DNA of 5,978 nt from Candidatus Krumholzibacteriia bacterium. Lineage in GTDB: Bacteria; Krumholzibacteriota; Krumholzibacteriia; LZORAL124-64-63. Location: NCBI GenBank assembly GCA_014859985.1, contig JACZKN010000594.1, positions 1-5,978 of the forward strand, written 5' to 3'. Made by a program: the position numbers and the translations under genes. A model generated the notes under the pieces. The model ran no database searches. It saw nothing but the letters and a program-made list of their open reading frames with translations, and was not told the origin of the DNA. Positions within the stretch are counted from its first letter, which is position 1, and each line of letters begins with the position of its first letter. This document shows positions 1 through 5,976 of this stretch, in pieces.

Positions 1-102
1 ACCCCCGTGCCCGCCGATCAGCGCGGCCGCGAGGGACACGGCGGCGGCGCGCCGGGCCGTCCGGCGACGCCTGTCCTGGATCGGTGCCGCATTCACTCCC
101 AT
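1..102 (-). CDS. N-terminus of an exported protein, truncated by the window edge
   Basis: An open frame of 34 codons begins at ATG 102 and continues off the left edge without a stop. The visible protein starts MGVNAAP, then has a strongly basic stretch (RRRRTARR, residues 11-18) followed by a small hydrophobic run (AAAVSLAAALIGG, residues 19-31). This is the n-region plus h-region pattern of a Sec signal peptide or signal anchor; it does not fit the canonical twin-arginine motif. A GGAG lies at 107-110, only 4 nt before the ATG but 10 nt before an in-frame GTG at 94-96, so the true start could be either. The gene follows the receptor stop by 35 bp on the same strand and is probably the next operon member. 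Nothing visible identifies its function; a glycan-active enzyme or envelope protein would suit the context, but that is a guess. Confidence 0.5.
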   Translation of the reverse strand, partial: MGVNAAPIQDRRRRTARRAAAVSLAAALIGGHGG

Positions 103-137
103 GGGACTCCGTCCGGTTCCTGCGCGTCCGGGCCGCA

Positions 138-2783
138 TCACCAGCCCACCCGCAGGCCGAGTTCGATCCGGCGCGGCGCGTAGAACCGCGTCGGATCAGC
201 GAGCGCGACCTCGTCGGTCGTCGGGAAGCGCGAATAGTACGGGCTGCCGGTGCTGGCGAAGACCGGCCCGTTGAAGAAGCGCGAGTCGAACAGGTTGAAC
301 ACCCGCAGGAAGACCGCCGAATTGCGGGCCAGGCCCAGGGTCTTCTCCCCGCGCACGTCGACCACGAGGCCGCTCGGCTTGCGCCCGGAGTTGGCCTCCA
401 GGCCCCCGCCGAAGCCCGACTGGACCTGCGGCGTGTAGGGCTGGCCGCTGGCGAACTTGGCCACGGCGCTGACGTTGTAGCTGCCCGGCCGGGCCAGCGC
501 CGCCGAAAGGTTCACGGTGTGGCGCTGGTCCCAGTTGAAGTAGATCTCCCGCGGCCGGGGGTCCTCGCCCGCGGCGGCGCGCGTGGCCGTCTCCTGGGGA
601 TCGCTGGCGTTGCCCAGGGCCGACTGCAGCGTGTAGTCCAGGCCCAGGCTCAGCGGCCCCAGCCGCCGGTGGTCCAGGGCCACGGTGATCCCGAAGACGT
701 TGCCGAAGTCGACGTTGGTCAGCCGGGCGTACTCGGCCCCGGTGTAGGTCTCGATGAACTCGACGCCGATCAGGTCGCGGATGTCCTTGTAGAACACCGT
801 GATGTCGAAGCCCAGGTCCGGGTTCACAACCTGCTTGTAGCCGATCTCGTACTGGACGGTCTGCTCGGGGCGCACGTCCGGGTTGCCCATCACGCCGTAG
901 CTCACGTTGCCCGCCTGCAGGTTGCGCAGGATGCCGTAGTCCGAGTTCGCGAAGATCGCGCCGACCGCGGGCGACTGGTAGAAGTGGCCGTAGGCGACGT
1001 GGATGGCCGCCTTGTCCTCGATGGGGTAGGCCACGCCCAGGCGCGGCGACAGCGAGGTCTTGACCGAGGTCGCCTGGGGCGTCGATTCCGGCGCGCCGGG
1101 GATGACGTTGGCGGGGTTGGCCGGGTCGCTGGGCACCGTCGCCCGCGCGTCGAAGTAGTCCAGGCGCAGGCCCGCACGCACCGTCAGGGCCGGCAGCACC
1201 ATCTGGTCCTGCAGGAAGGCCGCCCCGACGACCGGGTAGTAGGTGTCGATGGCCGGGTAGTCCGGCGGCTCGTTCTCGTGCCGCACCACCTGCTGCACCC
1301 CGTCGACCGTCGCGTAGGTCAAGTAGCCGGGCGAGCCGAAGCGCACCGAAGGCAGGCTGAACTCGCCGCCCCCCTTGACCTGGTGCTCGGCGTTGACCTG
1401 GCTGACCACCGAGGCCTTCAGGACCAGGGCGTTGGTCTCCTGCAGGTACCGCGAGAACTGCACGCCCTGGACGATGGCGCCGTCCTCGTAGTTGCGGTCG
1501 CCCTGGGGCGCACCGGCCGAGTCGTAGCGGGCGTCGTAGAGGTCGGAGTAGGCGAAGTCCTTGTACTTGAAGTAGTTCTGGCGCACCTTGACGTCGAGGA
1601 AGGTGGCCGCGCCGAAGGCGTGGGTCCAGTCCAGGCCGTGGGCGATGGAGAACGTCTCCTGCCGGGAGAGGGCGTCGGGGATCAGCCGGTAGGCGTAGTC
1701 CGTGCGGCGGCCCTCGGCCTGGTTGAAGAGGGCCTGGTAGCTGATCTTGTCGTCGTCGAAGGTATTGACGGCGACCTGCACGGCACCCGACCACTCGCGG
1801 GTCTGGCCCAGGGGGACGCCGGCGCCGTCCCCGCCGGGCGTGTAGACCTGGTTCTCGAAGTCGGCGCGGTCCGTCGGCAGGAAGCGCCGCTCGCCGTAGA
1901 CGTAGTCGTCGAAGACGTAGCGCCGTCCGCTGAGCAGGTAGGTCACGTTCTTCCCGGGCAGCGGTCCGGTGAGGGTCAGCTGGTAGCTCTGGGTGCCCGC
2001 AAGATGGACCGTGTCGTCGGTCCGGCGCTGCTCCTCGCGGCCGGGGAAGAAGAAGCCGCCCGCGTAGGCCTCGCCGTCGGCCTGGAAGTCCTGCGTGCCC
2101 TGCTTCAGCACCGCGTTGACCACGCCGCTCATGGCCTGCCCGTACTCGGCGTCGAAGGTGCCGCTGATGACCTGCACCTCCTGCAGCAGCGAGCGGTCGA
2201 TGCGCAGGGACGACTTGTTGTCGAAGGCGTTGTTCACGCTCACGCCGTCGACCTGGTACTGGACCTCGCCCTGCCGCCCGCCGCGGAAATGCCCGTCCAC
2301 GACGCCGGCCTGGAGGTTGACGATGTCCTCCAGGTCCTGGACCGGCAGCTGCTCGATCTCCTCGGTGGTGACGTTGGCCTGGGAGCTGGTCTGCTTCAGG
2401 TCCACCGGGGGCCGGGTGGCGACGACGATGACCTCCTCGGCCTTGAGCGTGGTGTCGCCCATGGCGACGTCCACCTTGGCGATGGCGTCGGCCGAGACCA
2501 CCACCTCCTGCACCGTGACCGGGTTGAAGCCCAGGCGGCTGATCTTCACCTCGTAGGTGCCCGGCTGCACGTTCAGGATGGTGAAGTTGCCCTCGGCGTC
2601 GACGTAGGCGCCCAGCCGCGTGCCGACCACCAGCACCGTCGCCGCGACCACCGGCCGGCCGTCCTGGTCCAGGACGCGGCCGGAGATCGTGCCGGTGGTG
2701 CCGGCCAGGACACGGACCGGTGCCGCCGCCGCCAACGACAGCACCAGGGCCAGGGCCAGGATCCTCTGCTTCCTCATCCGCAC
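138..2783 (-). CDS. TonB-dependent outer-membrane receptor with N-terminal carboxypeptidase-regulatory-like domain
   Basis: This is an 881-residue outer-membrane beta-barrel receptor, predicted to import a ligand into the periplasm using energy from TonB-ExbB-ExbD. A signal peptide covers about residues 1-27 (basic MRMRKQR, hydrophobic core, VLA cleavage site). A CarboxypepD_reg-like beta-sandwich follows at about 31-109 (GTISGRVLDQDGRPVVAATV, then GNFTILNVQPGTYEVKISRLGF). A TonB-box-like EEVIVVA lies near 116-122. The plug domain spans about 130-235, with YQVDGVSVNN, LLQEVQVISGTFDAEYG and MSGVVNAVLKQGT. The remaining ~640 residues are barrel, with family-typical LSPRLGVAYP near 579 and NPDVRPEQ near 634. 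It ends in an aromatic residue (LRVGW), as expected of a C-terminal barrel strand. The start is GTG at 2783, placed 9 nt after GGAGG; the in-frame ATG at 2777 is less well spaced. It is the third gene of the operon. Its substrate is unknown; a glycan is inferred from the neighbours. Confidence 0.94.
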   Translation of the reverse strand: MRMRKQRILALALVLSLAAAAPVRVLAGTTGTISGRVLDQDGRPVVAATVLVVGTRLGAYVDAEGNFTILNVQPGTYEVKISRLGFNPVTVQEVVVSADAIAKVDVAMGDTTLKAEEVIVVATRPPVDLKQTSSQANVTTEEIEQLPVQDLEDIVNLQAGVVDGHFRGGRQGEVQYQVDGVSVNNAFDNKSSLRIDRSLLQEVQVISGTFDAEYGQAMSGVVNAVLKQGTQDFQADGEAYAGGFFFPGREEQRRTDDTVHLAGTQSYQLTLTGPLPGKNVTYLLSGRRYVFDDYVYGERRFLPTDRADFENQVYTPGGDGAGVPLGQTREWSGAVQVAVNTFDDDKISYQALFNQAEGRRTDYAYRLIPDALSRQETFSIAHGLDWTHAFGAATFLDVKVRQNYFKYKDFAYSDLYDARYDSAGAPQGDRNYEDGAIVQGVQFSRYLQETNALVLKASVVSQVNAEHQVKGGGEFSLPSVRFGSPGYLTYATVDGVQQVVRHENEPPDYPAIDTYYPVVGAAFLQDQMVLPALTVRAGLRLDYFDARATVPSDPANPANVIPGAPESTPQATSVKTSLSPRLGVAYPIEDKAAIHVAYGHFYQSPAVGAIFANSDYGILRNLQAGNVSYGVMGNPDVRPEQTVQYEIGYKQVVNPDLGFDITVFYKDIRDLIGVEFIETYTGAEYARLTNVDFGNVFGITVALDHRRLGPLSLGLDYTLQSALGNASDPQETATRAAAGEDPRPREIYFNWDQRHTVNLSAALARPGSYNVSAVAKFASGQPYTPQVQSGFGGGLEANSGRKPSGLVVDVRGEKTLGLARNSAVFLRVFNLFDSRFFNGPVFASTGSPYYSRFPTTDEVALADPTRFYAPRRIELGLRVGW

Positions 2784-2792
2784 CGTGCCGGG

Positions 2793-2797
2793 CCTCC
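2793..2797 (-). promoter_or_regulatory. Ribosome binding site of the TonB receptor (decides a GTG start)
   Basis: GGAGG on the minus strand lies 9 nt upstream of GTG 2783-2781 and 15 nt upstream of ATG 2777-2775. The spacing favours the GTG, making the protein two residues longer than the ATG version. The signal peptide is intact either way. Confidence 0.6.
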
Positions 2798-2810
2798 GTC
2801 AACGGGTCCG

Positions 2811-2838
2811 GGCGGGGGCGTCCCGCGACGCCCCCGCC
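2811..2838 (-). promoter_or_regulatory. Strong intergenic GC hairpin between the CBM9 gene and the TonB receptor gene
   Basis: The arms 2811-2822 and 2827-2838 are perfectly complementary over 12 bp, almost all G-C pairs, around a 4-nt loop (2823-2826). The stem begins 12 nt after the stop codon of the CBM9 gene and ends before the receptor's ribosome binding site. On the minus strand the stem is followed by CGGACCCGTTGACGG, with no run of T, so it is not a classical intrinsic terminator. It could protect the upstream message from 3' decay, partially attenuate transcription, or in some lineages act as a U-less terminator. The function is inferred; only the structure is visible. Confidence 0.65.
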
Positions 2839-2850
2839 TCGTCTGTGCTT

Positions 2851-4743
2851 CTACTTCACGACCGTCGTCTTGCCCTGCAGCGTCGCGCGCAGGGCCCCGC
2901 TGGCCGGATCGACCAGCTTCAAGCGGTACAGGTACGTGCCCGACGCGGGCTTGTCGCTCCGGAAGAGGGTCTCGCGGCTTTCGCCCGCCGGCCGCTCGCC
3001 CAGGGAACGACGCTCGACCAGCCGGCCGCGCACGTCGTAGATCTCCAGGGTCACCAGGTTGCCGGCCGGCAGCGAGTAGGCGATCTGCGGCCGCTGCGAA
3101 GGATTGGCACGGTTGCGCACCGTGCCGTAGACCACGGGGTCGAAGCCGGCCGGTCCGTCGCCGACCGACGACAGGCCGGTCGCCAGCTTGGCCCAGGGAG
3201 CGCAGCACTCGTACTCGTACTCGCGGTACCACCAGGTCCGCGTGCCGTAGCTGTCGGTGTAGGGGACGAACGAGTCGCCATCCAGCAGCGTCACGCCGAA
3301 GAAGAAATCGCCGTCGCCCAGGTTCGCGGGATAGCCCAGCGCGGTCAGGTCCACGGCGAGCTCGGCGGTGTAGCCGGTGTCGACCTGCTGGCCGAGGGTG
3401 TCGACCGTGGTCCCGGCCATCAGCGAGATGGCCACCTGCGCGTCGCCGGCGCCGACCAGGGACAAGAGGTAGTCCTGGGCGATCGCGTTGCCGTCCGGGC
3501 CGACCTGGAACGAAAGCCGGCGACCCAGCAGGTTGTTGTCGCTGTGGCGCACGGTGTAGTCGTTGATGGTCAGCAGCGCCCCGTCCCAGCGGTTGAAGTC
3601 CGGGTGGTACTGCACGACGCCGTCGTGGACCTCGAAGCCCACGTAGAGCATCGGGCCGTCGTGGAAGACCTTCACCGTGGCGTCGGCGGGGTCCAGGATG
3701 TCGGCCTGGCCGGCGTTGACCACCGGCTGGTACTGGCCGGAGCGGTACGGCCCGACGCCGTCGTAGGTCGCCCGCAGGGCGGTGTCGTCCCAGCGAAGGT
3801 CGAAGGTGTAGACCCCGGGATCGCTCCAGACGCCCTCGTCCAGGTCGCCGTCGACGGTGCCGCCGAAGGCCAGGTTCGGGATCACCAGCTCGGGCCCGAT
3901 CTCCGGCGCGGGGCCCGACGCGACGGTCACGTCCGGGCGCGCGTGGATCCGCACCTCGTTGTACCAGGAGGCGTTGCCCCAGGGGCTCTGCCACCAGACG
4001 CGGTTCGAGCTGAAGGTGGTCGCGTTGATGGGCCAGAACCAGTCGGTGTCGTAGATCGACACGTTCCACTCGATGATGTCGCCGCCGGCCTGCGTCACGT
4101 CGTAGCCCATGACGCCGAGGTCGAAGCGCATCTCGATCGTGTAGCCGGTGTCCAGCGCCGTGTCGCTGTTGCTCAGGCCGTGCACCACCGTGACCGCGTC
4201 CCAGGCGGCGATCTGCTCGGGGGTGCGCGCGGTGTAGGGCGGCCACTCGGCCCAGCGGCCGATGAAGGCGGGCACCTGGCCGGTGGGCTGGGGATCGACG
4301 GATTCGGGATTCCACCAGAGGTAGGCGTACTCGGCCGGCGGCTTGGGGAAGCCCGGGTCCAGGCGGTTCTTGATGGCCATCAGGAGGCCGTCGAAGCGGT
4401 TGAAGTCCCTGCTGCCGCCCACGGACTGGTCCTGGACCTCGGCGCCCAGGTAGAGCTGGTTGTCGCGGACCAGGAACCGCAGCGTGGCGCTGGTGGGATC
4501 GGAGGGCGGCCACCCCGACTCGGATTTCCAGCCGCTGCCGGGGTTCCCGGCGTTCTGCTGGTACTGGATCACCTTGGTCTCGGCCTGGGCCCAGTCGGCC
4601 TCGTCCAGCACGCCGTCCAGGGTGATGGGCCCGGTGGCGTGGCGGGCCCAGATGGCGTCCAGGCGCTCGGCCTGGGCTGCCGTGGCGGCGGCCATCGCCG
4701 CAAGCACCAGCAGCATCGTCGTGATCGTGCGCGTCGCGTTCAT
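2851..4743 (-). CDS. Secreted carbohydrate-binding-like protein: two tandem CBM9-like domains plus C-terminal sorting-type (FlgD-like/T9SS type A) domain
   Basis: This is a 630-residue exported protein with no evident catalytic domain. A signal peptide covers residues 1-25 (MNATRTITTM, hydrophobic core, cleavage after AQA). Two homologous CBM9/DOMON-like beta-sandwich domains follow, at about 40-270 and 291-522. Each opens with the family signature LDGxLDExxW (ITLDGVLDEADW at 40-51; VDGDLDEGVW at 297-306). Each then has DFNR(F/W)DG (113-119; 382-388), DTGYT (198-202; 455-459) and an R-x-WW motif (248-251; 502-505). Aromatic residues are abundant, as expected for sugar stacking. Residues about 550-630 form a FlgD-like Ig fold resembling T9SS type A tails (VTLEIYDVRGRLVERRSLGE, SGTYLYRLKL, ending TTVVK), suggesting export to the cell surface or outside. 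The ATG has GGGAGG 8 nt upstream and overlaps the repressor stop as ATGA. An adjacent Cys pair (CC, 513-514 region) sits in domain 2. Direct sugar binding is inferred from fold and context. Confidence 0.85.
   Translation of the reverse strand: MNATRTITTMLLVLAAMAAATAAQAERLDAIWARHATGPITLDGVLDEADWAQAETKVIQYQQNAGNPGSGWKSESGWPPSDPTSATLRFLVRDNQLYLGAEVQDQSVGGSRDFNRFDGLLMAIKNRLDPGFPKPPAEYAYLWWNPESVDPQPTGQVPAFIGRWAEWPPYTARTPEQIAAWDAVTVVHGLSNSDTALDTGYTIEMRFDLGVMGYDVTQAGGDIIEWNVSIYDTDWFWPINATTFSSNRVWWQSPWGNASWYNEVRIHARPDVTVASGPAPEIGPELVIPNLAFGGTVDGDLDEGVWSDPGVYTFDLRWDDTALRATYDGVGPYRSGQYQPVVNAGQADILDPADATVKVFHDGPMLYVGFEVHDGVVQYHPDFNRWDGALLTINDYTVRHSDNNLLGRRLSFQVGPDGNAIAQDYLLSLVGAGDAQVAISLMAGTTVDTLGQQVDTGYTAELAVDLTALGYPANLGDGDFFFGVTLLDGDSFVPYTDSYGTRTWWYREYEYECCAPWAKLATGLSSVGDGPAGFDPVVYGTVRNRANPSQRPQIAYSLPAGNLVTLEIYDVRGRLVERRSLGERPAGESRETLFRSDKPASGTYLYRLKLVDPASGALRATLQGKTTVVK
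3178..4626 (-). repeat. Internal tandem duplication of a ~230-residue CBM9-like domain
   Basis: Within the CBM9 gene, residues 40-270 (DNA 3934-4626) and 291-522 (DNA 3178-3873) share ordered motifs at a nearly constant offset. LDExxW is at 46-51 and 301-306, DFNRxDG at 113-119 and 382-388, DTGYT at 198-202 and 455-459, and RxWW at 248-251 and 502-505. By eye, 8 of 12 residues match around DFNR and 10 of 17 around DTGY. Similarity is clear in protein but not obvious in DNA, so the duplication is old. Confidence 0.75.
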
Positions 4744-5762
4744 CGCATTGACCTCCCGGCCGGACTCGCCCCGCAGGACTCCCGGATCGTCAGACTGGCC
4801 GGCAGCACGCGGTTCACGCTAGGCCGGCCGTTATCTTCATCGTCAAGGTACTCGAGCATCAGGGTCACGGCTTCACGCCCGAGCGCGAAAGTGTCGACAT
4901 CGACGGTGGTCAGGGGGGGATTGAGGTAGCGGGTGGTGGTCTGGTTGTCGAAGCCGGCGACAGCCACGTCGCCGGGCACCTGCAGGCCGGCCTCGCGCAG
5001 GGCGCTCAGCAGGCCGATGGCCATGTTGTCGTTGGCGGCGAAGACCGCCGTCGGCCGCGGCCGCCGGGCCAGGATGCGCCGGGCGGCGGCGTAGCCCGAG
5101 GCCTCGCGGAAGTCGCCGGGCACCACCTGGGCGGTGCCGGGATCCAGGCCGGCGTCCACCAGGGCCCGGCGGAAGCCGCGGGCGCGCTCCTCCGCGTCCC
5201 GGTTGCCCGCGGGCCCGGCGACCATGGCGACCTCGCGGTGGCCCAGCCCCAGCAGATGGTCCGTCACCAACCGGGCCCCGCCGTAGTTGTCGACCGAGAC
5301 CGACGAGCAGCCCGGCACCGCGACGCTGGGATTGAGCAGGACCACGGTGATCCGCTTGCGGATGCGCTCGACCGTCTCGATGGACGCGGCGTCCGGCACC
5401 ATCATCAGCAGACCGTCGATGCGGCCCAGCATGGCCCGGGCCGCCCCCAGCACCTCGTCGCCGCTGGCGTGGGAACTGGAGAACAGCAGCTGGTAATGGC
5501 GTTCGTGGACGACGCTGTCGATGCCGCGGATGATCTCCGAGTAGAACTCGCCGAACAGGTCCGGCAGCAGGACGCCGAAGGTGTGGCTGAGGCTGGTGGT
5601 GAGGCTGCGGGCGGCCCCGTTGGGCCAGTAGTCGAGGGAGGCGGCCGACTCCAGCACGCGCTGGGCGGTCTCGCCGGTGACCAGCGGGTTGTTGTTGAAG
5701 ACCCGCGAGACGGTGGCGATGGAGACGTTGGCGGCGCGCGCGACGTCGCGGATGGTCGCCAA
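4740..5762 (-). CDS. LacI/GalR-family transcriptional repressor
   Basis: This is a 340-residue sugar-responsive DNA-binding regulator, of the usual family length. The N-terminal helix-turn-helix (ATIRDVARAANVSIATVSRV, residues 2-21) is textbook LacI family. The hinge helix is PNGAARSL (47-54), with Leu54 at the position that intercalates at the operator centre. The periplasmic-binding-protein-like ligand domain covers about 60-330. Residues matching known sugar contacts in the family include Arg195 (EERARGF), Asn244/Asp245 (FAANDN) and Asp272 (GFDNQ), and the typical PPLTTVDVD follows. I chose TTG 5762 as start because it gives the canonical N-terminus (M)ATIRDVA and has GGGGAG 7 nt upstream. 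A longer frame from TTG 5855 adds 31 Pro/Gly/Arg-rich residues, lacks a ribosome site and starts inside the operator region. The stop overlaps the next gene as ATGA, so it is co-transcribed with its likely targets. The effector is unknown. Confidence 0.95.
   Translation of the reverse strand: MATIRDVARAANVSIATVSRVFNNNPLVTGETAQRVLESAASLDYWPNGAARSLTTSLSHTFGVLLPDLFGEFYSEIIRGIDSVVHERHYQLLFSSSHASGDEVLGAARAMLGRIDGLLMMVPDAASIETVERIRKRITVVLLNPSVAVPGCSSVSVDNYGGARLVTDHLLGLGHREVAMVAGPAGNRDAEERARGFRRALVDAGLDPGTAQVVPGDFREASGYAAARRILARRPRPTAVFAANDNMAIGLLSALREAGLQVPGDVAVAGFDNQTTTRYLNPPLTTVDVDTFALGREAVTLMLEYLDDEDNGRPSVNRVLPASLTIRESCGASPAGRSMR
4752..4757 (-). promoter_or_regulatory. Ribosome binding site of the CBM9 gene, inside the end of the repressor gene
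   Basis: GGGAGG lies 8 nt before ATG 4743-4741 and within the last codons of the repressor. With the ATGA stop/start overlap, it supports translational coupling of the two genes. Confidence 0.8.
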
Positions 5763-5769
5763 GGCGATG

Positions 5770-5775
5770 CTCCCC
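5770..5775 (-). promoter_or_regulatory. Ribosome binding site of the repressor gene (decides a TTG start)
   Basis: GGGGAG on the minus strand lies 7 nt upstream of TTG 5762-5760. There is no ATG or GTG near the canonical N-terminus, so this site and the conserved ATIRDVA start together fix the TTG as initiator. Confidence 0.75.
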
Positions 5776-5854
5776 GGAATGGACCCGCGCGCCACTTCCC
5801 TGGGGCGCGCCGGGCCGGCCGAAACCGGCAACGGGCAATCCTCGTCCGCTTGCA

Positions 5855-5870
5855 ATGTAAACGGTTACAT
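5855..5870. promoter_or_regulatory. LacI-family operator
   Basis: ATGTAAACGGTTACAT is an almost perfect palindrome with 6-bp arms (ATGTAA/TTACAT), one mismatched pair and a central CG. It fits the LacI/GalR operator type and matches the CcpA cre consensus pattern TGNAANCGNTNNCA at every fixed base. It stands out as AT-rich in a GC-rich region, 92 bp upstream of the repressor start and overlapping the expected -10 region of the leftward promoter. Autoregulation by the adjacent repressor is the simplest reading. Its CcpA-like recognition helix and hinge leucine agree with a CG-centred site. Confidence 0.8.
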
Positions 5871-5889
5871 ATGGCGGATTGCTTGTCAA
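5862..5889 (-). promoter_or_regulatory. Candidate promoter for the repressor-CBM9-receptor operon
   Basis: The minus strand has a perfect -35 hexamer TTGACA at 5889-5884. At 16 nt spacing the -10 would be TAACCG (5867-5862), a poor match to TATAAT that lies within the operator. Transcription would start near 5855 and leave a leader of about 90 nt. The -35 is convincing; the -10 is weak and the pairing is inferred. Confidence 0.4.
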
Positions 5890-5904
5890 TCCCATCTTTG
5901 ACAA
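5883..5904. repeat. Inverted repeat TTGTCAA-N8-TTGACAA spanning the divergent -35 elements
   Basis: Perfect 7-bp arms at 5883-5889 and 5898-5904 flank an 8-bp spacer. Each arm contains a TTGACA hexamer reading outward, so the repeat may simply be two back-to-back -35 boxes. Its symmetry would also suit a dimeric DNA-binding protein. Confidence 0.6.
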
Positions 5905-5927
5905 AATGCTGACCATCCCTTAATAAT
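5898..5927 (+). promoter_or_regulatory. Rightward promoter-like sequence for a gene beyond the right edge
   Basis: A perfect TTGACA (5898-5903) is followed after 18 nt by AATAAT (5922-5927), five of six matches to the sigma-70 -10 consensus; at 17 nt the hexamer is TAATAA. Transcription would start near 5934 and run off the window. The downstream stretch 5934-5978 has no start codon for a convincing gene, but AGAGGA sits at 5971-5976. Confidence 0.55.
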
Positions 5928-5970
5928 GCCCCACCCGCCCGTTGCCGCGGGGCAGCAGGCCCCGGCCCGA

Positions 5971-5976
5971 AGAGGA
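5971..5976 (+). promoter_or_regulatory. Possible ribosome binding site at the window edge
   Basis: AGAGGA lies two bases before the end of the window, about 40 nt downstream of the rightward promoter's expected start. If real, the start codon of a divergent plus-strand gene lies a few bases beyond 5978. A purine-rich hexamer alone is weak evidence. Confidence 0.35.

Noticed and set aside
19..92. Alternative start ATG 92 in a different frame at the left edge
   Set aside because: This frame reaches a stop (TGA) within about 25 codons, while the frame from ATG 102 stays open and encodes a signal-peptide-like N-terminus.
196..2802. 868-codon minus-strand frame in another phase over the receptor gene
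   Set aside because: It is Arg/Gly/Pro-rich, typical of a shifted reading of a GC-rich gene, while the other phase gives a complete TonB receptor.
2811..2838. Intrinsic terminator after the CBM9 gene
   Set aside because: The stem is strong, but the downstream minus-strand sequence has no T-tract and the receptor gene follows closely with no separate promoter that I can see.
84..3566. 1160-codon open frame on the plus strand, antisense to the TonB receptor and part of the CBM9 gene
   Set aside because: The predicted product is a low-complexity-looking Val/Gly/Arg/His/Ala-rich chain with no recognisable domain. It runs opposite two well-supported genes and is explained by high GC and codon bias leaving few stops in the antisense frame.
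2620..4929. 769-codon plus-strand open frame antisense to the CBM9 gene and overlapping the receptor and repressor ends
   Set aside because: Same composition artefact. It crosses the intergenic hairpin and the ends of three real genes and has no domain signature.
5763..5855. 31-codon upstream extension of the repressor from TTG 5855
   Set aside because: It precedes the canonical family N-terminus, has no ribosome binding site, and would start at the edge of the operator, about where transcription is expected to begin.
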